The notes: a model not told the origin generated them from the sequence alone. Positions 43,301 through 53,320 are shown, numbered from the stretch's first letter. The stretch: 64,000 nt of DNA from Pseudomonas vancouverensis (GCF_004348895.1 NZ_RRZK01000027.1:84907-148906), one strand, 5' to 3'. Program-made: numbers and translations.

Positions 43301-43548
43301 TGCGAGGACATGTACAGCATGTTCTCGACGCCGGTGATGGCTTGCTCCAGAGGCGCGGCCACGGTCTCGCCGATGACCTTGGGGTTGGCCCCCGGATAGT
43401 TGGCATGCACCACAACCGTAGGCGGTACGACCTCGGGGTATTCGCTGATCGGCAGCTGGAACAGCGAGATTGCACCGGCAATCAGGATCAGCAGCGACAA
43501 CACCGCGGCAAAGATCGGCCGCGTGATAAAGAACTGGGAGAACTTCAT
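40357..43548 (-). CDS. RND efflux pump, HAE1 type (MexF-like)
   Basis: A 1063-residue inner-membrane pump with 12 helices and two large periplasmic loops. It begins with MKFSQFFITRPIFAAVLSLL, and the proton-relay Asp pair lies in GIVVDDAIVVVENVERN. Length and sequence are MexF-like (quinolone/chloramphenicol class). It is co-transcribed between the adaptor and the outer-membrane channel. Confidence 0.94.
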   Translation of the reverse strand: MKFSQFFITRPIFAAVLSLLILIAGAISLFQLPISEYPEVVPPTVVVHANYPGANPKVIGETVAAPLEQAITGVENMLYMSSQSTADGRLTLTVTFALGTDLDNAQVQVQNRVTRTEPKLPEEVTRIGITVDKASPELTMVVHLTSPDKRYDMLYLSNYAILNVKDELSRLNGIGDVKMFGIGDYSLRIWLDPNKTASRNLTATDVVNAVREQNRQVAAGQLGSPPAPNATSFQMSINSQGRLVTEEEFENVIVRSGEDGEITRLKDIARIELGSNQYALRALLNNQEAVAMPIFQRPGSNAIEVSDQVRATMAQLKKNFPEGMDYEIVYDPTIFVRSSIEAVVHTLFEALILVVLVVILFLQTWRASIIPLVAVPVSLIGTFVVMHLFGFSLNALSLFGLVLAIGIVVDDAIVVVENVERNIETGLNPVEATKKAMGEVTGPIIATALVLCAVFVPAAFISGLTGQFYKQFALTIAISTVISAFNSLTLSPALAAVLLKAHGAPKDRFSRILDRLFGGWLFKPFNRFFEKASRGYVGTVSKVIRGSSVALLVYAGLIGLTYLGFSTTPTGFVPTQDKKYLVTFAQLPDAASLDRTESVIRRMSTIAMNEPGFDSAVAFPGLSINGFTNSPNAGIAFIGLSSFDERKDPSLSAGAISASLNAKFGGIQDAYTAVFPPPPVQGLGTIGGFRLQIEDRGNLGYEELYKETMNIIGKSRSVPELANLFTSYTVNVPQVDAAIDREKAKTHGVAINDIFDTLQVYLGSLYANDFNRFGRTYQVNVQAEQQFRQEPEQIGQLKVRNNKGEMIPLATFVKVSPTSGPDRVSHYNGFVTAEINGSAAPGYSSGQAQKAIEKLLAEELPNGMTYEWTDLTYQQILSGDTALLVFPLCVLLAFLVLAALYESWSLPLAVILIVPMTLLSAIAGVIISKGDNNIFTQIGLIVLVGLACKNAILIVEFAKDKQDQGLSPLDAVLEACRMRLRPILMTSIAFIMGVIPLVTSTGAGSEMRHAMGVAVFSGMLGVTFFGLLLTPVFFVLIRRYIERKTARKAARLHALNLIEPEAH

Positions 43549-43560
43549 GGCGGTGTTCCT

Positions 43561-44820
43561 TTATCCGCGAGGTGAGGCAACGGCATCGGTTTTCACCAGT
43601 GCCGGTGCCTTCACCGATTGCGTTGAGGGGACGGCGGGCTGATTGCTCGCCTCGAAGGCCTGACGCTGGCTGGCCAGGTTGGCAAGGGTTTGCGGATCGG
43701 CCATCGGTGCGTCCTGCGGGGCGACCACGGCGCCGGGACGCACCCGTTGCAAGCCGTTGATGACGATGCGGTCGTCCTTCTGCAGGCCGCTGCGCACGAT
43801 GCGCAAGCCTTCCAGTTTTGGCCCCAGGTCGACAGTGCGGTACACCGCCTTGTTGTCCTGGTCGACCACCAGCACGAACTTCTTGCCGAGGTCGGTACCG
43901 ACCGCTTCGTCTTTGATCAAAAGACCCGCATACGCGGCGCTGCCAACCAGTTTCAAGCGTGCATAAAGACCCGGGGTGTATTGGCCGTCAGCGTTGTCGA
44001 ACACGGCCCGGCCGCGGATGGTGCCGGTCTTCGGATTGACCTGGTTGTCGACAAAGTTCATCTGCCCTTGGTGGCTGTTGCCCTCCTCGTTCGACAGGCC
44101 CATGTACACGGGTGTGGTCTGGCTACGCTGGCCCTGACGGGACAACTGGCCGTACTTGAGGAACAGACGTTCGTCGGCGTCGAAGTAGGCGTAGACCTTG
44201 TCGGTGGACACCACGCTGGTCAGCGCACTGGTGTCGGCAGTGACGATGTTGCCGGCGGTGATTTCGGCGCGGCTGACCCGGCCGCTGATCGGTGCGGTGA
44301 CGCGGGTGAAGCTCAGGTTCAGTTTCGCCAGGTCCAGCTGTGCCTGAATCGCATCGACCGCGGCCTTGGCTTCCTGGGCAGAGGTGTTGCGGGTGTCGGC
44401 CAGCTCGGCGGAAATCGCATTGCTGCTCAACAGGCGCTGGCCACGCTGGGCTTCATTGGCGGTGCGCACCAGGGTCGCGCGGGTTTGTTGCAACTGCGCG
44501 TCGAGGCGATGCACTTCATGTTCGAACGGCCGCGGATCGATCTGGAACAGCAGGTCGCCCTTCTTCACCAGCTCGCCATCGGTGAAGGCCACCCGATCGA
44601 TCTGCCCCGACACCCGTGGACGCACCACGACGGTTTCCGGCGCTTCCAGGCGGGCGGTGACTTCGTCCCATTCGGTGATCGGTTGCTCGAGCACTTTGGC
44701 GACGGTGACATGGGGCGCCGCCGGCGCCTGCGCGGCGTCCGGCGCATGACCGCACGCGGTGATGACGGCAAGGGACAACGCCGTGAGGGGGTAACGCAAG
44801 GGTTTGAGTGACTGTTCCAT
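43561..44820 (-). CDS. RND efflux periplasmic adaptor (MexE-like)
   Basis: A 419-residue membrane-fusion lipoprotein (lipobox ITAC, Cys about residue 23). It has the lipoyl half-motifs RPRVSGQIDRVAFTDGELV and FTRVTAPISGRVSRAEI, an alpha-hairpin, and the beta-barrel domain. It is the first gene of the efflux operon, 12 bases before the pump. Its promoter lies in 44821-44957 next to a truncated LysR gene. Confidence 0.92.
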   Translation of the reverse strand: MEQSLKPLRYPLTALSLAVITACGHAPDAAQAPAAPHVTVAKVLEQPITEWDEVTARLEAPETVVVRPRVSGQIDRVAFTDGELVKKGDLLFQIDPRPFEHEVHRLDAQLQQTRATLVRTANEAQRGQRLLSSNAISAELADTRNTSAQEAKAAVDAIQAQLDLAKLNLSFTRVTAPISGRVSRAEITAGNIVTADTSALTSVVSTDKVYAYFDADERLFLKYGQLSRQGQRSQTTPVYMGLSNEEGNSHQGQMNFVDNQVNPKTGTIRGRAVFDNADGQYTPGLYARLKLVGSAAYAGLLIKDEAVGTDLGKKFVLVVDQDNKAVYRTVDLGPKLEGLRIVRSGLQKDDRIVINGLQRVRPGAVVAPQDAPMADPQTLANLASQRQAFEASNQPAVPSTQSVKAPALVKTDAVASPRG

Positions 44821-44957
44821 GGGGGGTGTCCGCCAGACGGTTTAGGGTTTGCGAATTCTCGGCCGCACAGTGGGCAGCGACGAATCGAACGGGGTGAACT
44901 TGGACATCATCATTAATTATGGTTGTCATATATAAAGGCAAAAAAAATGACCGTGGA

Positions 44958-45266
44958 TCAACCTTTTGAATTCATGGGTGTTTTTCTCCTTGAAACGGCC
45001 TGACTGACCACGCTGCGAATCGAATCCAGCGCCGGCATCAGGACCTGCGCCGCCTGTATGGCCCGTGCGGTAGGCTTCATCTGCCGGCCGAGGCGTTCGA
45101 ACAACGGGTCGTTGAACAGCCGGCGCAAGCGATTCAGCGCCGCACTGACCGCCGGCTGGCCCAACGACAGCTTCTGTGCCGCGCGGGTGACGTTGCGCTC
45201 CTGTATCAGCGTTTCAAAGATCACCAGCAGATTGAGGTCGATGTCGCGCAGATCAGTGGTTTTCAT
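44958..45266 (-). pseudogene. Truncated MexT-like LysR regulator (DNA-binding part only)
   Basis: A 102-residue frame with a complete LysR winged helix (NVTRAAQKLSLGQPAVSAAL) closely resembling MexT (LLVIFE..; GQPAVSAALNRLR), but ending after the linker helix. Only 137 bases remain before the efflux operon, so the effector domain has been deleted. Position and orientation match mexT upstream of mexEF-oprN. It might still make a short DNA-binding protein; more likely it is a remnant, leaving the operon to the nearby TetR or unregulated. Confidence 0.75.
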
Positions 45267-45361
45267 GGGTCAGCACCCGTTCATTGGTAGGTCTTGAGCC
45301 ACGGGCTCGGAATCGGCCAGACTGCGCTCGAGGCTGGCAACGCCATTGCGCTGAATTTATA

Positions 45362-45376
45362 TGATGAATATCATCA
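45362..45376. promoter_or_regulatory. Palindromic operator before the TetR gene
   Basis: TGATGA-ATA-TCATCA is a perfect 6-bp inverted repeat 60 bases upstream of the TetR start. The half-site TCATCA recurs at 44907-44912 in the efflux promoter region, consistent with one regulator touching both. Confidence 0.5.
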
Positions 45377-45436
45377 ATACCAGCCTCTCAGTGAAAAATC
45401 GTCCAGGCAATGTCCACCTGGCCACAGGAGCCGCAC

Positions 45437-46000
45437 ATGAAAGTCAGCAAAGACAAGGCCGCCGCCAACAAGGAAGCCATCCTCGCAGCGGCTTCGCGCC
45501 TGTATCGAGAGAAAGGTATCGATGGCATCGGCATCGGCGAGCTGTCCCGCTCGGTTGGCCTGACCCATGGCGGTTTCTACGGGCAATTCCCCGGCGGCAA
45601 GGAGCAGTTGGCGACCGAGGCTGTCAGCCGTACCTTCGAAACCAACATCAACGACTGGCGTGCGGCCAAATCCATACCGCAGCTGTTGAAGGGCTATCTG
45701 ACGATGAGCCACTTGCGCAACTGGACCGAAGGCTGCCCTATTCCCGCCTTGGGCGCCGATGTGGCGCGCACCGGCGGCACGGTCAGCCATTCATTCACCG
45801 CCGGGGTGCAGACCCTGATCGATACCCTGACGGCGCTGGCCGACGGCGAGACGCCGGAGGAAAAACACCAGCAGGCGCTGCGCATCCTCTCTTCCATTAC
45901 CGGGGCGATTTTGATCGCCAGGGCGATAGACGATCCGCAGTTGGCGGAGCAGTTCCTGCAATCGGTGATCAACGCCTGGCCTGACGCGGCCAAAGACTAG
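45437..46000 (+). CDS. TetR-family regulator
   Basis: A 187-residue TetR protein: helix-turn-helix IGIGELSRSVGLTHGGFYGQF (about residues 27-47) and a ligand domain containing LRNWTEGCPIPALGADVAR. CAGGAG six bases before ATG 45437 sets the start. It is divergent from the truncated LysR and the efflux operon and may repress the pump. The ligand is unknown. Confidence 0.88.
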   Translation: MKVSKDKAAANKEAILAAASRLYREKGIDGIGIGELSRSVGLTHGGFYGQFPGGKEQLATEAVSRTFETNINDWRAAKSIPQLLKGYLTMSHLRNWTEGCPIPALGADVARTGGTVSHSFTAGVQTLIDTLTALADGETPEEKHQQALRILSSITGAILIARAIDDPQLAEQFLQSVINAWPDAAKD

Positions 46001-46010
46001 GCCCAGGCTT

Positions 46011-46523
46011 TCAACCTCGATAATAGGTGGCGTGTTTGATCAGCCACTTTTTGCCGATGTCGATATCCGCGGCTTGTCGAGCGAGTATCCAGTCCGAGGT
46101 GCGCGGCGTGCCGAACTTGTCGGCGCCCATGGCCTGCCCGACCATCACCTCCCCCTGCGGCAGCATCAGGAAGCTGAACACACCACTTGAAGGCGCGGCC
46201 TTTTTCAGCGACTTCCAGGTGCCATGGAGGTAGTGGTCCTCGTATAACTCACAGGTGCCCTGCCAGCGATAGCCGCCGACATTATCGGAGTTGCGCAGGC
46301 GCAACTGACCATCGGCAATGTCGATCTCGACCTTTTCGGTCACCCACTGATTGGCATCGTCCGCATCCTGCCAGGTGGAATCCCAGACACCGAGCAGATC
46401 CTCCCGACGCGAGTAACGTCGCGTGCTGAGGTACTTCGGCAACCACACCGACAGCCAGGCGCCCAGCGCCGTGGAACAGACGGCGAGAATGAGGGGGAAC
46501 CAGTAGGTTTCAAAGGCGCTCAT
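46011..46523 (-). CDS. Membrane-anchored hypothetical protein
   Basis: A 170-residue protein of unknown function. One N-terminal hydrophobic helix (about residues 7-30, WFPLILAVCSTALGAW) is followed by a basic stretch STRRYSRRED and a soluble domain rich in beta-type residues with LLGVWDSTWQD, reminiscent of small lipocalin-like SMODS/effector-sensing domains, but no family can be named with confidence. It is convergent with the TetR gene (10 bases) and 120 bases before katG's terminator side. Confidence 0.6.
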   Translation of the reverse strand: MSAFETYWFPLILAVCSTALGAWLSVWLPKYLSTRRYSRREDLLGVWDSTWQDADDANQWVTEKVEIDIADGQLRLRNSDNVGGYRWQGTCELYEDHYLHGTWKSLKKAAPSSGVFSFLMLPQGEVMVGQAMGADKFGTPRTSDWILARQAADIDIGKKWLIKHATYYRG

Positions 46524-46589
46524 GCTGAAAGCCCCGAGGATTGAGCTGCCTCAAAGCTTAGTTCACAGGGGTGACCGGTGATGGCGGAT

Positions 46590-46627
46590 AAAAAAAGCCG
46601 CGACCTGATCCCGTTCAGGTCGCGGCT
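46590..46627 (-). terminator. Intrinsic terminator of katG
   Basis: On the minus strand AGCCGCGACCTGA/TCAGGTCGCGGCT, a perfect 13-bp stem with a 6-nt loop, is followed by seven T residues. It lies 18 bases past the katG stop. Confidence 0.92.
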
Positions 46628-46644
46628 GGTTTCACGCCATTTGA

Positions 46645-48912
<2,268 letters not shown>

Positions 48913-48981
48913 GGCATCTCCTCTTGATTTTATTTTCAGCTAACCACCCTTGAGCGTGGATCCGGTCCGCCGATTAATGAA

Positions 48982-49019
48982 ATAGCTTTTGGGCATGGGA
49001 TCCATAGCCTGAAGGCTAT
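48982..49019 (-). promoter_or_regulatory. Candidate OxyR site upstream of katG
   Basis: Two ATAG tetramers are exactly 22 bases apart (48982 and 49004), the spacing of the ATAG-N7-CTAT-N7-ATAG-N7-CTAT OxyR consensus; the CTAT partners are imperfect (GCAT, and CTAT one base late). OxyR control of katG is established in pseudomonads. Confidence 0.45.
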
Positions 49020-49059
49020 GACGACCTCGTGGTCAGACGCTCCAGACCCTCCATTAAAG

Positions 49060-49422
49060 TACCGCTCGGTCAAACTGTCGCTTCAATGGGCGAGATAGCT
49101 GATAAACAGCGCAAATCCCCAAGCAAGCCAGCGATACTTCCATGAACCGGAGCACACGTGGTGGCAACCGCAGTCAATCGAACACATCGAGGGTGTTTGT
49201 CGAGGTGGCTTCAGCGCGTTTTCACCGGGTTTGTGCAACATCCTTGTAGGAAACGCGCCGTTTGTTTTTGCGAAAATTCCTATTCGTTCTTTTTGCTCGA
49301 CCATTGGATTGCTTCCAATACGCGTTCCACCGTTTTATTCGTCGTCGCCCAATGTTCCCTCTGCGCTCTTTCCAAGAGGAGAGGAACGGCAACTCAAATC
49401 GATGACAATAAGGACGTTGAAG
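49060..49422. other. Gene-free region before the PAAR locus
   Basis: About 360 bases without a convincing gene on either strand. A small hairpin (attgga-ttgc-ttccaat, about 49301-49317) and T-rich stretches lie at 49255-49320, where the promoter of the toxin locus should be. Nothing else is seen. Confidence 0.5.
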
Positions 49423-49920
49423 ATGAATGCATCTCTGCCCCCCTCGTACACCAACGCAGCCTCCGCTGAATCTCTCCGCAGTCTTGATGCCCCCTGCTTC
49501 ACTGACGAGCAGCTAGCGCGGTTTTCTGACCAGGCTCTGGCAGTTGTTCGCCAGCAACAGGCATTCATGGAAGCTCATCCCGCTCGAGCCATTTACCGGT
49601 TGGCAACCGAAGGCAGTCAAAACCGTGATGGCGGGATCGTCCAGCAAGCAACGTCAGCGCTGGAGTACACGCTTGAAAGTGGCAGGAAAGTGCGTGTGGC
49701 TCAGATCGGTGACGTGGTCGTGTACGCCGATGGCCGTACGGCGCAGATCGTGACGGGAGCGGGAACAGAAAACAGTGATATAGCGCTCGTCGGCAGTCGT
49801 CTGTGCAATGGCGACGAGATCATCAACACATTGCAAAGCGGGGTTTTATTGGTGGGGCGTGAAGGCGTGCCGATGGCCGAGGATTTTCTGCCGCCCGTCC
49901 AGCAGGAGGAACATCAATGA
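49423..49920 (+). CDS. Small partner protein of a PAAR effector locus
   Basis: A 165-residue protein. The N-terminal half is helical (RFSDQALAVVRQQQAFMEAHP); the C-terminal half is beta-rich with GDVVVYADGRTAQIVTGAG and LVGSRLCNGDEIINTLQSG, which resembles a PAAR-like spike sheet. AAGGA eight bases before ATG 49423 sets the start. It overlaps the PAAR effector gene by 4 bases (ATGA), so the two are made together. Role unknown; loading or stabilising the effector tip is a guess from context. Confidence 0.6.
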   Translation: MNASLPPSYTNAASAESLRSLDAPCFTDEQLARFSDQALAVVRQQQAFMEAHPARAIYRLATEGSQNRDGGIVQQATSALEYTLESGRKVRVAQIGDVVVYADGRTAQIVTGAGTENSDIALVGSRLCNGDEIINTLQSGVLLVGREGVPMAEDFLPPVQQEEHQ

Positions 49921-51329
49921 ACGAAGGACATTTCATTGGCCTGCATGACAAAACCACTTGTGGCGGTACGGTCCTGGATGGCCATAGCGGAATCAACATG
50001 TACGGCATCCTCCATGCCCGTGAAGGTGATCGGGTGACCTGTGGTGAGGACGGCGAGACTTACCGGATTATTGGTGGCATCTCGTACATGATCAGTCATG
50101 GCAAAGCAATGGCAGGCACGCTGGACAGCCTGAGCGGTTGTCCCTGCCGGGCACGCCTGATCCCCTCGGTGTTCACGGCCACCTATCAAAGCGCCAACGC
50201 CGCGCCGCCCACGGCCCGGGTCGCCGTACAACCGCTTTCCAATGCTGCAACCAGCCAACCGGCCGCACCTCGACATTCCGCTTTCACCCCTTCGACGCCG
50301 CCCGTACCGCCCGTATTCACCCGCATGGAGCCTCAAGAACCCGGTTTTTATGTGGTGCCCAACAGCATGACCCGCCAGGCCCTCGAGGCGACGCTATTCA
50401 CCACACCCGATGCCGCCGTGATGCGCAAGTTTCGAGCGCTCAATCCTGAGCAAAGTGATTTCAAGGCCGGCTCGCTGATCGTATTGAGCGATCCGCACAA
50501 CACCTCCTGCACCTACCAGGAAGCCCAGTTAATGCAGGCGGCGCAACAGGTCAGGGCAGCTCTCGATCCCCTGACACCATCCGAAGCCGAATTCATGCAC
50601 CGCCACGCCGCTGAAATCGCCAGTTTTACCGGTGAGACCTCGACCTGGCTTGGCGTGAGCGCGGTGATCATGGAAAAACACCTCGCCAGCCTGCGCGACA
50701 CCCTGCAAGCCATGGAACGTCTGCATCAGGATACCTACCGCCAGCACGGTCACCTGCGCTCACCGCAGTTCTTCGCCGATCGCCAGCGCCTGCTCGCGCA
50801 ACTGGATGCCCACCTGCTGAACTCCACTCGCCTGCGTGGCTACACGACATTGGGCGATCATCCCAAGTTGAAGACGGCGCTTGGTATTTCCACTCGTAGT
50901 TTGGTGCACCGCTGGGACAAGGCGGGTGCGCCGGGGCAGATACCGGGATATACGACTCACGTAGAAGCAACCAGTCGGGCGGCGAAGTATATGCAGGCGG
51001 GGGGGTATATTGGGATTGGGATTGGCGGAGTGTCATCGTTGTTAAATATTCAGGAAGTTTGTAATGGTGGGTCGGAAGACGCCTGCAAGAAAATCAAATT
51101 TACTGAAGGGGGTAAATTTGTTGGGTCTACCGTTGGTGGGATCGTGGGCGGCGTGGGAGCGCCTTTGATCAGTGGCTCCATTTGTCTCGCGCTTGGAGTT
51201 ACCACTGGGATAGGTAGTGTTATTTGCAGTGCGGCAATAGTTGGTACGACTGCATGGGTGGGAGCAGAAATTGGGAGTCTGGGGGGCGAAGGAGTCGGAG
51301 AAGTATTCTACGAGAAAACCTTGCCATGA
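49917..51329 (+). CDS. PAAR-domain effector with LysM-like region and glycine-rich hydrophobic toxin C-terminus
   Basis: A 470-residue likely type VI secretion effector. Residues about 1-85 form a PAAR spike tip (DKTTCGGTVLDG..., HGKAMAGTLDSLSGCPC). A Pro/Ala-rich linker follows to about 140, then a LysM-like segment (FYVVPNSMTRQALEATLF, KAGSLIVLSDP), a helical region (about 200-300), a conserved joint (STRSLVHRWDKAGAPGQIPG) and a C-terminal domain of glycine-zipper hydrophobic helices (GGYIGIGIGGVSSLL; GSTVGGIVGGVGAPLISG). This suggests a membrane-perforating toxin; no nuclease or hydrolase motif is seen. The stop overlaps the immunity gene start (ATGA). No T6SS core genes are in the window. 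Confidence 0.78.
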   Translation: MNEGHFIGLHDKTTCGGTVLDGHSGINMYGILHAREGDRVTCGEDGETYRIIGGISYMISHGKAMAGTLDSLSGCPCRARLIPSVFTATYQSANAAPPTARVAVQPLSNAATSQPAAPRHSAFTPSTPPVPPVFTRMEPQEPGFYVVPNSMTRQALEATLFTTPDAAVMRKFRALNPEQSDFKAGSLIVLSDPHNTSCTYQEAQLMQAAQQVRAALDPLTPSEAEFMHRHAAEIASFTGETSTWLGVSAVIMEKHLASLRDTLQAMERLHQDTYRQHGHLRSPQFFADRQRLLAQLDAHLLNSTRLRGYTTLGDHPKLKTALGISTRSLVHRWDKAGAPGQIPGYTTHVEATSRAAKYMQAGGYIGIGIGGVSSLLNIQEVCNGGSEDACKKIKFTEGGKFVGSTVGGIVGGVGAPLISGSICLALGVTTGIGSVICSAAIVGTTAWVGAEIGSLGGEGVGEVFYEKTLP

Positions 51330-51715
51330 TCTCGGGGGAGTTTTGGAGGTCCTGGCTAGCATTCTGGCTTTTGGCTGGCCCAATATTCCTGGGGATAGTG
51401 AACATCGCATATTGCTTTTACCTTAGCCGCCATCATCTAGATGCGATGATGGATGCCTTGAAAAACAGCCGCTACATGTATGTTCGGGGGCTGGCATGGA
51501 GGGGCCAAGGCTGGTTTGGAGGCTTTGTACTTATCACTAAAATTGCTGGGATGGTATTGCGACCGGCTGCGTACATTCGCATGGGTGACGTGGATCCTGT
51601 CGATATCGGAAATTTTCCACCCCACTTGAAGCGTTTTCTGATGATTAACGTAGTCATGACGATCACTACCCTAAGTTGGATGGCGATTACCTACGTACTA
51701 CTGAAAGTTAGATAA
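51326..51715 (+). CDS. Immunity protein 1 (two-helix membrane protein)
   Basis: A 129-residue membrane protein with hydrophobic helices at about residues 8-28 and 100-122 and a conserved middle (HLDAMMDALKNSRYMYVRG; NFPPHLKRFL). It is immediately coupled to the toxin (ATGA) and has two homologues at 51877 and 52738, the pattern of immunity genes. A membrane location fits protection against a pore-forming toxin. Confidence 0.75.
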   Translation: MISGEFWRSWLAFWLLAGPIFLGIVNIAYCFYLSRHHLDAMMDALKNSRYMYVRGLAWRGQGWFGGFVLITKIAGMVLRPAAYIRMGDVDPVDIGNFPPHLKRFLMINVVMTITTLSWMAITYVLLKVR

Positions 51716-51723
51716 CTCAATGT

Positions 51724-51880
51724 GACGGAACAATCTGTCTGGTACTTGGAGTCTTTACAGGAATTGGCATGTTACCTGCGCCACTGCTGTCATAGGTGTG
51801 AGTGCCTGGGTGGGTACAACCAGAGGTGCTCAACTGGAGAGGTCATCGGCGAGACACTCTATGAGGCTGCTCAGCCTTGA
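51724..51880 (+). pseudogene. Decayed C-terminal tail of a second toxin copy
   Basis: Three reading frames together give a match to the end of the effector: ICLVLGVFTGIG, then (after a shift) CATAVIGVSAWVGTT, then (after another) GEVIGETLYEAAQP and a stop. The intact effector has ICLALGVTTGIG, CSAAIVGTTAWVG and GEGVGEVFYE in this order. Only about 50 codons remain, with at least two frameshifts. The stop still overlaps the start of immunity gene 2. Confidence 0.75.
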
Positions 51881-52269
51881 CCAGCAATTGGCCTGTCTGG
51901 GCGATTCTTTTGTTCAATGGCGGGCCACTGCTATTAGGAGTCGCGGGTATCGCGTACTCCCTTTATTTGGGCCGTCATCTGGATGCCATGATGGAAGCCC
52001 TGAAAAACAGTCGTTATATCTACATCTGGGGGCCAGGACTGCGGAATCAGGGATGGTTTGGGTGCCTAATGCTGGTAGCAAAAATCGCCGGGATGGTGAT
52101 GATGCCAAAAGCATCAATCCGGATTGGTGAGCTGGACCCCGTGGATCTTAAAAACTTCCCTCCGCACCTGAAGCGTCTTCTGAAAATCAAAGCAGTGATG
52201 TTGGTTGGTAGCGGTGTTTGGCTGTTGGTTGCATCTCTGCTAGTGAAATTCAGACTCCAGGATGGATGA
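51877..52269 (+). CDS. Immunity protein 2
   Basis: A 130-residue homologue of immunity protein 1 with the same layout (helix 1 about 8-28; RHLDAMMEALKNSRYIYIWG; NFPPHLKRLLKI; helix 2). The start is TTG at 51877, overlapping the TGA of the decayed toxin tail. It is intact although its cognate toxin is lost, so it may still protect against relatives that carry that toxin. Confidence 0.72.
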   Translation: MTSNWPVWAILLFNGGPLLLGVAGIAYSLYLGRHLDAMMEALKNSRYIYIWGPGLRNQGWFGCLMLVAKIAGMVMMPKASIRIGELDPVDLKNFPPHLKRLLKIKAVMLVGSGVWLLVASLLVKFRLQDG

Positions 52270-52741
52270 ATACTCCAAGCTAAAGATGGCCCTCGGTATT
52301 TCCACTCGCAGTCTGGTGCATCGCTGGGACAAGGCGGGTGCGCCGGGGCAGATACCGGGTTATGCGACTCACGTAGAAGCAACCAGTCGGGCGGCGAAGT
52401 ACATGAGTGGCGGTGGTTATATTGGCATTGGTATTGGCGGGGTTTCTTCGCTGCTGGCCATTCAGGAGGTTTGTGTTGGTGACTCTGGAACTGCGTGCGA
52501 GAAAATAAAGTTTACCGAAGGGGGGAAATTTGCCTTGTCGACCCTAGGAGGCTACGCGGGAGGAGAGTTAGCTTATTTGGCCAGTGGCCCCATTTGCTTA
52601 TTTCTAGGATTTACTACAGGGATTGGGGGAGTTGTTTGTATTGCAGGTGTTGTAGGGACCGGCGCGTTGGGAGGCTCAGTTGCGGGAGGTGTGGCAGGAG
52701 AGTTTTTAGGAGAGAAACTGTACGAGATTAGACTGCAGTGA
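52262..52741 (+). CDS. Orphan toxin C-terminal cassette
   Basis: A 159-residue copy of the effector C-terminus without PAAR or linker. From SKLKMALGISTRSLVHRWDK it is nearly identical to the full-length effector in DNA and protein for about 60 codons, then diverges within the glycine-rich toxin part (GYAGGELAYLASGPICL; GGSVAGGVAGEFLG). The ATG at 52262 lies within immunity gene 2 and has little RBS. Such orphans are reservoirs that can recombine onto the full-length gene through the shared joint; whether this one is expressed is unknown. Confidence 0.72.
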   Translation: MDEYSKLKMALGISTRSLVHRWDKAGAPGQIPGYATHVEATSRAAKYMSGGGYIGIGIGGVSSLLAIQEVCVGDSGTACEKIKFTEGGKFALSTLGGYAGGELAYLASGPICLFLGFTTGIGGVVCIAGVVGTGALGGSVAGGVAGEFLGEKLYEIRLQ

Positions 52742-53115
52742 TTGACTCTTGGCCTCCTTGGGCTGCCATCGCTTTTGTCGGTGGGCCATTTATTTTGATT
52801 CTCCTGAGCTTCGCCTACAGCTTTTATCTAAATCGCCATTTGGATGCGATTTTGGGGGCTTTGGAAAAAAGTCGGCATGTTGTTTTGGCAGTGGGTCTGC
52901 GAAATCAAGGATGGCTGGGACGGCAGATGCTGATTGCCAAGATTACAGGAGTGGTAATGTGGCCAGGACCAGGTATTCGTACAGGTCAGATGGATCCAGA
53001 TGATATTCGAAACTTTCCGCCGAACTTGAAGCGTTTGCTAAAAGCCAAAGCCATACTGACATGCGTCATTGTTATCTGGGGAGCCTTTGCATTCACACTG
53101 GTGAAATTCAAGTAG
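52738..53115 (+). CDS. Immunity protein 3
   Basis: A 125-residue third homologue (NRHLDAILGALEKSRHVVLAVG; NFPPNLKRLLKAKA; two hydrophobic helices). The start is GTG at 52738, overlapping the TGA of the orphan toxin cassette, matching the coupling seen in the other pairs. It should neutralise the orphan toxin variant. Confidence 0.74.
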   Translation: MIDSWPPWAAIAFVGGPFILILLSFAYSFYLNRHLDAILGALEKSRHVVLAVGLRNQGWLGRQMLIAKITGVVMWPGPGIRTGQMDPDDIRNFPPNLKRLLKAKAILTCVIVIWGAFAFTLVKFK

Positions 53116-53134
53116 CTCAGTATCGGACAATATG

Positions 53135-53159
53135 AACGGCAACGGCAGTTGCCGTTTTT
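53135..53159 (+). terminator. Intrinsic terminator of the toxin/immunity array
   Basis: AACGGCAAC/GTTGCCGTT, a perfect 9-bp stem with the tetraloop GGCA, runs into five T residues, 20 bases after the last immunity stop. Confidence 0.88.
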
Positions 53160-53320
53160 GTGTATTTCTGTATGGGTTTAACTCGCACAAACCGCTACAA
53201 ATGTGACGCAGTCGTGGCTCCCCGCCTCGGCTTTGTCATGAACGGCTGCGACAATGCAGCGAATTTTGCTGGAGGGATGCCGGCGTATTATTGGAAATGA
53301 TTACCCGCAGAGGTGACGCC

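Noticed and set aside
49083..49304. 73-codon frame upstream of the PAAR locus
   Set aside because: No RBS and no recognisable features; it probably lies in promoter DNA.
49917..51329. Considered as an Rhs/YD-repeat or nuclease effector
   Set aside because: No YD repeats, no DPxGxxxG cleavage motif, and no nuclease signature; the C-terminus is hydrophobic and glycine-rich.
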